Positions 1-6,589 of a DNA stretch of 64,000 bases are shown piece after piece. Numbering within the stretch: the first letter of the stretch is position 1; every line of letters starts with the position of its first letter. The stretch comes from Butyrivibrio proteoclasticus B316. GTDB lineage: Bacteria > Bacillota > Clostridia > Lachnospirales > Lachnospiraceae. The stretch is taken from positions 2,718,001 through 2,782,000 of the forward strand of contig NC_014387.1 of NCBI RefSeq assembly GCF_000145035.1. Direction: 5' to 3'. A model generated the notes under the pieces. It worked only from the letters and a program-made list of their open reading frames with translations, was not told the DNA's origin and ran no database searches. The translations under genes and the position numbers were made by a program.

Positions 1-483
1 GATCGCAAGTTCTGCTGTCTGCTTGGACAAATCAAGTGCTGCCTCATCGTAGGTATAAAGAGTATCACCAGCAGCTACTTTATCTCCGACCTTAACATTG
101 ATTTCAGATAAAGGAGCTGTCACATCAGAAAAGTATGTCTTGGACTCTGCGCTCTGTACGGTTCCAGATATGGACAATATGTTTTCAATCGTTCCAAGGC
201 TAGCCTCTTTGGTTTCTACCATAACTACTGCCTTCTTGGCAGAATTAATGCTGTTAAAAACAATAAATGCAACAAGGAGCAGTGCTACACCTATAACCAC
301 ATATCTTTTCTTGAATTTTCTCTTTGGTTTAGCAGCAACTTCGTGCTGCTCATACTCTTCGTAAACTAATGTATTTTCATCCTTCTGAGCCTCTGGCTTG
401 TTATCTTCTGTATTTTTAACTGTAACATCAGAAGCTGTTGTTTCTTCTTTTACCTTTGTTTCCAATTCCTTATCCTGTGCCAT
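1..483 (-). CDS. HlyD/MacA-type efflux adaptor, N-terminal part (runs off the window)
   Basis: Reading from ATG at 483 to base 1 gives 161 codons without a stop; the C-terminus lies outside the window. GCGGAGGATAGT sits just before the ATG. The protein has an acidic cytoplasmic tail of about 65 residues, a basic stretch (KPKRKFKKRY), one membrane helix (VVIGVALLLVAFIVF), then the start of a membrane-fusion domain with a lipoyl-like turn (VKVGDKVAAGDTL). This is the layout of HlyD/MacA adaptors that link an ABC permease to the cell exterior. The ATPase gene lies 102 bp upstream on the same strand, so a MacB-type permease is expected beyond the left edge (inference). The long acidic N-terminus is common in clostridial members. 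The substrate cannot be told from sequence. Confidence 0.8.
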   Translation of the reverse strand, partial: MAQDKELETKVKEETTASDVTVKNTEDNKPEAQKDENTLVYEEYEQHEVAAKPKRKFKKRYVVIGVALLLVAFIVFNSINSAKKAVVMVETKEASLGTIENILSISGTVQSAESKTYFSDVTAPLSEINVKVGDKVAAGDTLYTYDEAALDLSKQTAELAI

Positions 484-494
484 ACTATCCTCCG

Positions 495-586
495 CTATTC
501 TAAAGCAATTATTCCTAACTATTATCTAATCTGATTCCGACTATTCTAAAGCAAGTAATCCTACCAATAACTAATCTGACTATGAT
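495..586. repeat. 46-bp direct duplication between ATPase and adaptor genes
   Basis: Two head-to-tail copies (495-540 and 541-586) both begin CTATTCTAAAGCAA and both carry CTAATCTGA; roughly three quarters of positions match. Copy 2 ends at the ATPase stop codon. It fills most of the spacer between two co-transcribed genes and has no coding sense. Confidence 0.7.
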
Positions 587-1287
587 TACTCCTCAACATA
601 ATCCGGATTAATTATGTCACTCACAATTCGTCCGTCCGAGATTGTGATGATCCTCCTCGCCTGCTTGGCAATTCCCGGATCGTGGGTGATTATGATCACT
701 GTACGACCCTCAGCATATAATTTCTTGATTATACTGATGATTTCTCTGCTGGAGCCCGAATCAAGGTTACCTGTTGGCTCATCTGCAAGAAGTATTGGCG
801 GTGCCTGGGCTATCGCTCTTGCTATGGCAACTCTTTGCTGCTGACCTCCCGACATCTCGTTTGGTTTATGAGTCATTCTCTGTCCGAGACCAACCTTTGA
901 AAGAGCATTCATTGACAGAAGCTCTCTTTCTTTTTTGCCAACACCTCTATAAATAAGAGGAAGTTCAACATTTTCCAGTGCTGTCAGGGATGGTATCAGA
1001 TTGAATCCCTGGAATATAAATCCGATTTCCCTGTTACGGACATCAGACTGTTCATCATCTGTCATGTGGGATACATCCTGTCCATGCAAAAAATATTTGC
1101 CACTGGTGGGAGTATCAAGACAGCCCAACATATTCATAAGCGTGGATTTTCCTGAGCCTGACTGGCCGATTATTGCTACGAATTCCCCTTCTCCTATTAT
1201 AAGGCTCACATGATCAAGAGCCCTGACTTCGTTTTCCCCGGGATTGTATACTTTACATACATCCTTAACCTCTACAAGTTTTTTCAT
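586..1287 (-). CDS. ABC transporter ATP-binding protein, MacB/LolD type
   Basis: A 233-residue ATPase that would power an efflux or lipoprotein-type exporter. All motifs are intact: Walker A GQSGSGKST (41-49), Q-loop Q93, signature SGGQQ (146-150), Walker B ILLADE (165-170) and H-loop H202. The sequence ADEPTGNLD after Walker B is typical of the MacB/LolD/FtsE group. Length is normal for the family. GAGGAGCAAT precedes the ATG. It is the first visible gene of an operon with the HlyD-type adaptor downstream; the permease is not in the window. The cargo could be an antimicrobial peptide or other amphiphile; the sequence does not decide this. Confidence 0.9.
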   Translation of the reverse strand: MKKLVEVKDVCKVYNPGENEVRALDHVSLIIGEGEFVAIIGQSGSGKSTLMNMLGCLDTPTSGKYFLHGQDVSHMTDDEQSDVRNREIGFIFQGFNLIPSLTALENVELPLIYRGVGKKERELLSMNALSKVGLGQRMTHKPNEMSGGQQQRVAIARAIAQAPPILLADEPTGNLDSGSSREIISIIKKLYAEGRTVIIITHDPGIAKQARRIITISDGRIVSDIINPDYVEE

Positions 1288-1691
1288 ATTGCTCCTCTAA
1301 AGCCTTTCTCCGAGATTGCAAATGAATTTGGTTTCCATTGTGCAAAATCAAACTACTTTTTCTAGATTATGACATTATCAAGCTTTTGTAAATAAAAACA
1401 GAATAAAATTAAACGTTTTCGTTCTTATTATCCCTTATTTTCATGAAGAAAACTTGCCAACTTTATTAATTTTTTATAAAATCAATCCTTGCGGCCAAAT
1501 ATTTAGCATGGTTTTTAAAAGAATTGGAAATTGCAGTTGATTCTCACTACATGTTGTGTTTTCTCAAACATTAATGTACTATATAGTGTGTAGTGTCTTA
1601 AATTATAAACAATAATTCCGCCTTAGTTGCGAATCATGTAAGAATTAATTCAGCAGTTGCCGTAGATTTATCTTTTGGAGGAGTTTTTAAT
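1288..1691. other. Divergent intergenic region, 404 bp, no gene seen
   Basis: AT-rich spacer between the minus-strand ABC operon and the plus-strand formate/nitrite channel. It should hold both promoters. The only candidate I can point to is TTGTGT-17 bp-TACTAT at 1554-1582 for the channel gene, with a 10-bp palindrome ACTATATAGT at 1578-1587 overlapping the -10. No open frame or structured RNA was seen. Confidence 0.5.
1554..1582 (+). promoter_or_regulatory. Candidate promoter of the FNT channel gene
   Basis: TTGTGT (1554-1559), 17-bp spacer, TACTAT (1577-1582), about 100 nt before the start codon. The -10 overlaps the palindrome ACTATATAGT, a possible operator. Consensus fit is moderate. 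Confidence 0.4.
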
Positions 1692-2474
1692 ATGAAATCA
1701 CCCGCAGAAATTGCAGTCAAATACGAATCGATAGGAAAAGGCAAGACAGAGCTCTCCGCTCTTAAAACATTCCTGCTCGGAATCCTGGCAGGAGCTTACA
1801 TCGCCCTTGGTGGCCTTGGAAGCCAGATAGCAAGCTGTACAGCAGCTGATCCGTCAAGCGCCCGTCTTATCAGCAGCGTAGTATTCCCAATAGGTCTTTT
1901 CATGGTCCTTGTCGGAGGCGCTGAACTCTTTACAGGAAACTGCCTTATCTTTATCCCCGTTTTATCAGGAAAGGCCAAGTTTACCGGAATGCTCAGAAAC
2001 TGGGTTCTGGTTTACCTCGGAAACATGGTTGGTGGCTTTTTGATAGCTCTTTTAGCTGCAACCTCACACATTTACTCATTTGCAAATAATGCCCTGGCAG
2101 AAGGCGTTATAAATACCGCGATTACCAAGGCAAATATATCTTTTAGTGATGGACTCCTTAGAGGAATCCTGTGTAATGTACTTGTATGTCTTGCTGTATG
2201 GTGCTCATTTTCAGCAGACGAAGTTGCAGGTAAAGTCCTGGCTCTGTGGCTTCCTGTAATGCTCTTTATCATCTGCGGCTTCGAGCACTGTGTTGCCAAC
2301 ATGTACTTCATTCCTGCAGGAATGCTCACATCTGCAATCTATGGATTGCCTGCAGAAGGGCTTAGCCTGTTTGGATTCTTTGTAACAAATCTTATTCCTG
2401 TAACAATAGGAAATATCATTGGTGGATCAATTTGTGTCGGTGCCATGTACTATGCAATATACCTTAAGAAATGA
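1692..2474 (+). CDS. Formate/nitrite transporter (FNT) family channel
   Basis: A 260-residue integral membrane protein of the FocA/NirC/HSC family, pentameric channels that pass formate, nitrite or hydrosulfide. About six hydrophobic spans are visible, with small-residue-rich helices (LLGILAGAYIALGG, VGGAELFTGN) as in FNT proteins. A strong GGAGGAG lies 8 nt before the ATG. It is a single gene. In a fermentative Lachnospiraceae the likeliest cargo is formate from pyruvate formate-lyase (inference). Its stop overlaps the end of the convergent downstream gene by 11 nt. Confidence 0.85.
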   Translation: MKSPAEIAVKYESIGKGKTELSALKTFLLGILAGAYIALGGLGSQIASCTAADPSSARLISSVVFPIGLFMVLVGGAELFTGNCLIFIPVLSGKAKFTGMLRNWVLVYLGNMVGGFLIALLAATSHIYSFANNALAEGVINTAITKANISFSDGLLRGILCNVLVCLAVWCSFSADEVAGKVLALWLPVMLFIICGFEHCVANMYFIPAGMLTSAIYGLPAEGLSLFGFFVTNLIPVTIGNIIGGSICVGAMYYAIYLKK

Positions 2475-3609
2475 CATTATAGTTAAATTCTCTGGCAAGG
2501 CCCATAAGACCGGCTATCCAAAGCGCATCAGCTTGCTGTTGCGCTTTTTCCATGTCTAAATCTATGCGCTCTCTGACTATGGGAGACGGAAATTCCTTAA
2601 GTACAGCAAGAGCTCTTTGATAATCAGGTTTAGAAATATCTTTCATACAGTCAAACAGAAAGTCCATTCCTACTTTTGACTCAGGAAATTCATACCTTGA
2701 AATAAGTCTTACTGAGTTATAAGTAGCATTCTCATTATCTTCCCTATACTGCATGAAATCAGATAGTTCCCAGCCAAGGGACTTATTTAAATCTATAGCT
2801 CTCTTCAGAATATCAATCTCACAGTCCAAAAGAATTTCATTATAAAACATCGCTTTGGTTTTACTTAACTTGGCTTTTGAGCCTTTACCCGGCTTTCCAA
2901 CACACTTTTCAAAAGTAGTTCTGGCCTTAGCATTTCTATGAGAATTCTCGTAATAGGAATTGTTCTCTTTTGCACGAATCTCCTTGTCAAAAGAAAGCCT
3001 AAGGTCATTCCAGTCAGCCTTGGCAATTGCAGAGCCTTTTTCGCCGATTACCCTTCCAAGTGCTTCTTTATATTTGTGGTCTTCCCACCTGTAAAAAGAA
3101 TCTACCCCGCCGATTGTTTTAAAATCCTTACCAAACATTTCACGAAGCCCAACAAAAGTATTCTCATCTGTAACATTTTTAACCACTGCTCTGCCACCAT
3201 CAATCATGGTGAACTGCAGGTCATTGTTTTTCTTGGTGACCTCTGCCACAAGCTTGGTTGGAAAGTTCTTGTATCCAATACAAAACCACCTTGTGCCTAT
3301 CAGCAAATCTTCGCATACTGTACCATCCTTGGTGACGTAATAATCAAAGGTCTCATCTTTTAGCAGCTTAATGGTTCTGATAAGTCCGAACCTATACGCC
3401 CAGTGCGGGACATACTGGCAACTCTGGACTCCAAAGAAGAATAACCCCATGAATCCTGCTATATAAAGTACAAAGCCTGCCTCTGAAATAAAGCCTCCAA
3501 TCCTGACAAGCACCTTAAACGCTCCTGGAAATAAGAGAATACTAAATATAAAGGCAATCTTGAGAAAGAGATCACCGGTTCTAACTGAACATCTAAAAAC
3601 ACGTAACAT
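2464..3609 (-). CDS. Hypothetical membrane-anchored protein (381 aa)
   Basis: Not recognised. Two hydrophobic helices near the N-terminus (about 15-35 and 42-62) are followed by a soluble, charged region of about 300 residues facing one side of the membrane. No enzyme motif stands out. Residues about 85-180 look like beta-strand-rich sequence (VTKDGTVCEDLLIG, LQFTMIDGGRAVV), and the C-terminal part is helical with aromatic residues. No good Shine-Dalgarno precedes the ATG at 3609, so the true start is uncertain. It is convergent with the FNT gene and overlaps it by 11 nt. Confidence 0.6.
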   Translation of the reverse strand: MLRVFRCSVRTGDLFLKIAFIFSILLFPGAFKVLVRIGGFISEAGFVLYIAGFMGLFFFGVQSCQYVPHWAYRFGLIRTIKLLKDETFDYYVTKDGTVCEDLLIGTRWFCIGYKNFPTKLVAEVTKKNNDLQFTMIDGGRAVVKNVTDENTFVGLREMFGKDFKTIGGVDSFYRWEDHKYKEALGRVIGEKGSAIAKADWNDLRLSFDKEIRAKENNSYYENSHRNAKARTTFEKCVGKPGKGSKAKLSKTKAMFYNEILLDCEIDILKRAIDLNKSLGWELSDFMQYREDNENATYNSVRLISRYEFPESKVGMDFLFDCMKDISKPDYQRALAVLKEFPSPIVRERIDLDMEKAQQQADALWIAGLMGLAREFNYNVIS

Positions 3610-3691
3610 ATAGAACTATTCAAATATCCTTTCATATAGACAAATCTTTGTAATGCATATATGACACTATATCATCTTTTGTCATTTAATG

Positions 3692-3728
3692 AAAAAAACT
3701 GGACCAGATGTCATTTAATCTGATCCAG
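3692..3728 (-). terminator. Rho-independent terminator of yccF
   Basis: On the minus strand CTGGATCAGAT (3728-3718) pairs with ATCTGGTCCAG (3709-3699), one mismatch, followed by seven T residues (3698-3692). It lies about 50 nt past the yccF stop. Confidence 0.75.
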
Positions 3729-3780
3729 CTTAGTGAAACTTGCTCATATTATTTGTGATAGTTAATTTCCAGTACTATTC

Positions 3781-4155
3781 TTATGCAAAATGAACTCTTC
3801 TTACAGTTGTTCCAAAAGGCATGAGTGATACTTTTGCTATCTTAAAGAACTGTTTTCCAAAAGGAATTCCTACGATAGTGATGCAAAGAAGACATCCAAG
3901 GATAAAGTTGATTAGTGCAAGCTCAATGCCACTTACAAAGAACCAGATCACATTCAGGACAAAGGAAACGCATCCGCCATCGGACTCTGCTTCTTTTCCA
4001 AAAGGATTAAGTGAAATAGAAGCAAGCTTAAAGCACTGGAATCCCACTGGAATTCCCACAATTGTTATACACCAGAAGCATCCTGCAATTATCCATGAAA
4101 ACCAACTGATAAAGCCACCACAAATTATCCAAAGTATATTTCCTAAAATTCTCAT
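3781..4155 (-). CDS. yccF: YccF-domain inner membrane protein
   Basis: A 124-residue protein made of two tandem copies of the YccF domain. Each copy pairs a hydrophobic helix with the conserved turn CITIVGIPVGFQCFKLA (first) and CITIVGIPFGKQFFKIA (second), and each is followed by a LxPFG motif. This internal duplication defines the family (PF03733). Function is unknown; it is a small integral membrane protein. AAAGGAG precedes the ATG, and a terminator follows at 3692-3728. Single gene, with an unusual repeat array directly upstream (4281-4633). Confidence 0.85.
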   Translation of the reverse strand: MRILGNILWIICGGFISWFSWIIAGCFWCITIVGIPVGFQCFKLASISLNPFGKEAESDGGCVSFVLNVIWFFVSGIELALINFILGCLLCITIVGIPFGKQFFKIAKVSLMPFGTTVRRVHFA

Positions 4156-4280
4156 TTTTTAAATCTCCTTTGTTTTTTGTTTGATGCTTATATATACGAA
4201 ACTGGTTTGTTGTGTGGCAAAACTATTTTGTAAAATTATGTTCGGAGATTATGTTCGAATAAACGGCTATCTCATTTATT

Positions 4281-4633
4281 CTGCTACCATTCTCAAAATT
4301 GTAATATAGGCATTACAATTTTGAGGTTCTTCTCTGCTACTTTTTGTATTTTTTCTAAAAGTGGCAGTTTATTGAAAGTGTCCTTTTCTGCCGCTATTCT
4401 GTTTTCACCAATAGTGGCAGTTCATTTGAAGTCCGTTCTACTGCTACTATTTAGGTTTTCTAAAAAGTAGCAGTGCGATCACTTAGAAATCAACTGCTAC
4501 TTTCCTCAAATTCTTGAATGTGGCAGATTCACAAACTAATAATCAACTGCTACTTTTTCATCAATTTCAAATAGTGGCAGTATCTCTGCTCAAAATAGCA
4601 CTGCCTCTATAGGCAAATCCTAGATAGTGGCAG
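4281..4633. repeat. Array of alternating inverted half-sites, 53-54 bp period
   Basis: CTGCTAC-type half-sites start at 4281, 4334, 4388, 4441, 4494, 4547 and 4601. GTGGCAG-type half-sites (the inverse orientation) start at 4361, 4414, 4467, 4520, 4574 and 4627. Neighbouring half-sites therefore alternate every 26-27 bp over about 350 bp, with AT-rich non-conserved sequence between. Each pair can also be drawn as a 33-34 nt weak hairpin, for example CTGCCGCTATT with AATAGTGGCAG at 4388-4420. A perfect 14-bp inverted repeat (CTCAAAATTGTAAT at 4292-4305 with its complement at 4312-4325) sits where the first GTGGCAG would fall. The array fills the 547-bp gap between yccF and the GNAT gene; no gene is seen there. 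Confidence 0.85.
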
Positions 4634-4702
4634 TTTTTTACTACTCCAACAATCCCCTATATACTTCGCCGATTATCCTGAAATTGAATAACGCGCTCTG
4701 TA

Positions 4703-5200
4703 TTACAGCTTCATTACTGCGACGATTTCATCGCCGTCCATTTCGCCATTTTCCATAAAGCCTAATGAACGGTATAACTCTCTTGCCACATTGTTCTCCG
4801 GCTCGTAAGAAAGGGAGCAATACTCAGCTTTTCCGCAGGGCCAAGTTCTGATAAAGTCAAGAGCTAGTTTTATCGCTTCTCTACCATAACCGCGTTTCTG
4901 ATATCGCTTGTCAATCATCAAACGCCAGATTGAGTAGTTGTTAACAAGTGACTTTGGGGCTTCAACGTCATCCCAATTTTCATACATCGCAGCCTCGTTA
5001 AAACCGATCATCAGGAACCCAACTGGTCTTTTGTCATTATAAATGGCAAATGGAAATGCAGCTGTGGCCGAATCCCGAACGCCGTATGCTTGGACGATAC
5101 TTACCCAGTTTGCCGCAACAAAGCTTTTCTGAGATTTGAATACCTTCAGATCTACAATATCCCATATGTTAGCTGAATCGATTTTTTCCAAATGTATCAT
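4703..5200 (-). CDS. GNAT family N-acetyltransferase
   Basis: About 165 residues from ATG at 5200; GAGGAAAAAGAT lies directly before this ATG, so I prefer it to the frame's earlier start at 5218. The acetyl-CoA loop QKRGYGREA and the following helix are clear, and the late strand NNVARELYRSLGFMENGE matches spermidine/spermine-type acetyltransferases (BltD/SpeG-like). It probably acetylates a small amine or an antibiotic; the substrate is not determined. The HAD-phosphatase gene ends 27 nt upstream on the same strand, so the two are likely co-transcribed. Confidence 0.85.
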   Translation of the reverse strand: MIHLEKIDSANIWDIVDLKVFKSQKSFVAANWVSIVQAYGVRDSATAAFPFAIYNDKRPVGFLMIGFNEAAMYENWDDVEAPKSLVNNYSIWRLMIDKRYQKRGYGREAIKLALDFIRTWPCGKAEYCSLSYEPENNVARELYRSLGFMENGEMDGDEIVAVMKL

Positions 5201-5227
5201 ATCTTTTTCCTCACACAAATAGCGATT

Positions 5228-5932
5228 TTATGTAGCAAAGCAGATGTTAACAATACCCGTTACATCCCTTACCTGATATGTAGCAAAACCATATATGTCA
5301 GATGCATTTTGTCGATTGATCCATGCTGCCTTGAGTCCCGCATTGTGAGCTCCGGTGATATCAGTTTCATAAGTGTCTCCAACAAACAAAATCTCATCTC
5401 TTGTGCTTTCTGGATACTTATTAAGAATTTCACCTACAGCAGACTCAAAATAATCTGTACATGGCTTGACCCGGCCAAAGTCAGCACTGGACCAGACTTT
5501 GTCGAAATATTTGCCGATGCCATGACAATTGAGCATTATCTGAAGTGCACCGGCCCTGAAACCACTATTTGACAATACATACATTGGTATTTGTTTGTTA
5601 GAAAAATCATCGAGCATATCAGCAAGGCCGTCATAAACTCTCACTGTATTACATCTACTTAGAAATAAAGCTTCATCTTCAATGCTCATGGAAACAACAT
5701 CACCGCCATACTTTTTTGCATACATCGGCAACTCGTCTTTTACAAAAGGAAACTCAAAACCTTGTTTATGAAGAGCCTGCATATGTGCGAACAATTCTTC
5801 GCCATAAGCCTTGATTTCATCAAAAGAACACTTATCCTTATAGTGCTCTTCCCAAAGGGGTTTTAACCCACGATTAAAGTCTAGCGAAAGATCTTCTACA
5901 AGTGTCTCAAAAAGATCAAATATCAGTATCAT
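5228..5932 (-). CDS. HAD-superfamily hydrolase
   Basis: A 234-residue HAD phosphatase. Motif I is FDLFET with nucleophile D6, motif II S121 (VLSNSG), motif III K156 (RVKPC) and motif IV GDTYETD (D186, D191). The helical cap between about residues 15 and 95 is the C1 type of haloacid dehalogenase/phosphoglycolate phosphatase relatives. FDLFET replaces the usual DxDGT, so the general acid Asp is absent, as in L-2-haloacid dehalogenase-like members. GGGGAGGATTA precedes the ATG. First gene of a probable two-gene unit with the GNAT gene. Confidence 0.85.
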   Translation of the reverse strand: MILIFDLFETLVEDLSLDFNRGLKPLWEEHYKDKCSFDEIKAYGEELFAHMQALHKQGFEFPFVKDELPMYAKKYGGDVVSMSIEDEALFLSRCNTVRVYDGLADMLDDFSNKQIPMYVLSNSGFRAGALQIMLNCHGIGKYFDKVWSSADFGRVKPCTDYFESAVGEILNKYPESTRDEILFVGDTYETDITGAHNAGLKAAWINRQNASDIYGFATYQVRDVTGIVNICFAT

Positions 5933-5965
5933 TAATCCTCCCCAAACAAACCTAATAGTCGATTA

Positions 5966-6037
5966 TCACATCTCTATAAACAATTCACGAATTCTCTGTT
6001 CATCCTCCGGAATTGCGATTCTGATACTGTACCCCAT
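5966..6037 (-). pseudogene. N-terminal scrap of a GNAT gene (23 codons)
   Basis: The frame from ATG at 6037 begins MGYSIRIAIPEDEQRIRELF and stops at 5966. It is the typical first strand and helix of an acetyltransferase, then cut off. The 72 bp at 5969-6040 are identical to 12917-12988, where the same N-terminus heads a longer GNAT remnant. GGAGAG precedes the ATG, so it could still be translated as a short peptide. Confidence 0.7.
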
Positions 6038-6066
6038 TTTCTCTCCTACGATTACAAGTATTCACA

Positions 6067-6456
6067 CTATTCCCTAGTCAGTACAACATGACCTTTCGCT
6101 TTTTGCCCCGTGACAGTAAGTGTGTATTTTCCCGAAGACTCTACACCAACCTTGAAATCTGCGGATTCAAGCTTGTTGCCGCGATAAATAGGCGTTTCGT
6201 TTTCTTTCTGAATGCTCAAAGAAATATTGCCTGACTGGGCCTCAATATGCACATCAATACTCTCGCCTTCTTTCATCTCCAACTCGTGAGTATAAGATGT
6301 ATTCAGCATATTAAATTCAATATCGAAATGATTCTCATCACCGGTCTTGCTTCCGTCAAAGGTAGCATCACTACCGCATGAACACAAAAATACCACAACA
6401 AGCAATGCAGCCAAAAAAACAGATACTCTCCCTCTTATACTATTCCCCATTTTCAT
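6067..6456 (-). CDS. Small secreted lipoprotein, unknown function
   Basis: About 129 residues. From ATG at 6456 the N-terminus is a clear lipoprotein signal (MKMGNSIRGR, then VSVFLAALLVVVFLCSCG; lipid Cys likely C27), and AGGAGGAATAAAGTG lies directly before it. The frame stays open upstream to 6561 (MSIEDKDMSE) and that start also has a plausible GGAAGGTGA, so a 164-residue form with a cytoplasmic tail is possible. The mature part is beta-rich, with a C-terminal strand (GKYTLTVTGQKAKGHVVL) resembling small bacterial sandwich domains. The start region (6445-6501) is a repeat shared with 12980-13036, so the gene seems to have been placed behind a copied leader. Confidence 0.65.
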   Translation of the reverse strand: MKMGNSIRGRVSVFLAALLVVVFLCSCGSDATFDGSKTGDENHFDIEFNMLNTSYTHELEMKEGESIDVHIEAQSGNISLSIQKENETPIYRGNKLESADFKVGVESSGKYTLTVTGQKAKGHVVLTRE

Positions 6457-6501
6457 CACTTTATTCCTCCTTCTACTCACTCCCTCTTGAGAGTTTCGTT
6501 T
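6445..6501. repeat. Dispersed repeat, leader part (second half at 12980-13036)
   Basis: 57 bp matching 12980-13036 with one substitution. It contains the ribosome site and start codon of the lipoprotein. Together with 5969-6040 it makes up the two halves of the contiguous block at 12917-13036, split here by the lipoprotein coding sequence. Confidence 0.8.
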
Positions 6502-6589
6502 ATCAGCCTCATCAAAATCACTTTCAATAATTTCACTCATATCTTTATCTTCAATACTCATAAGTCACCTTCCATTAGATCTTGTTTCA

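Noticed and set aside
4281-4633. CRISPR array
   Set aside because: The repeated part is only about 7 bp, alternates in orientation, and no cas genes are nearby; spacing is regular but the pattern is not repeat-spacer.
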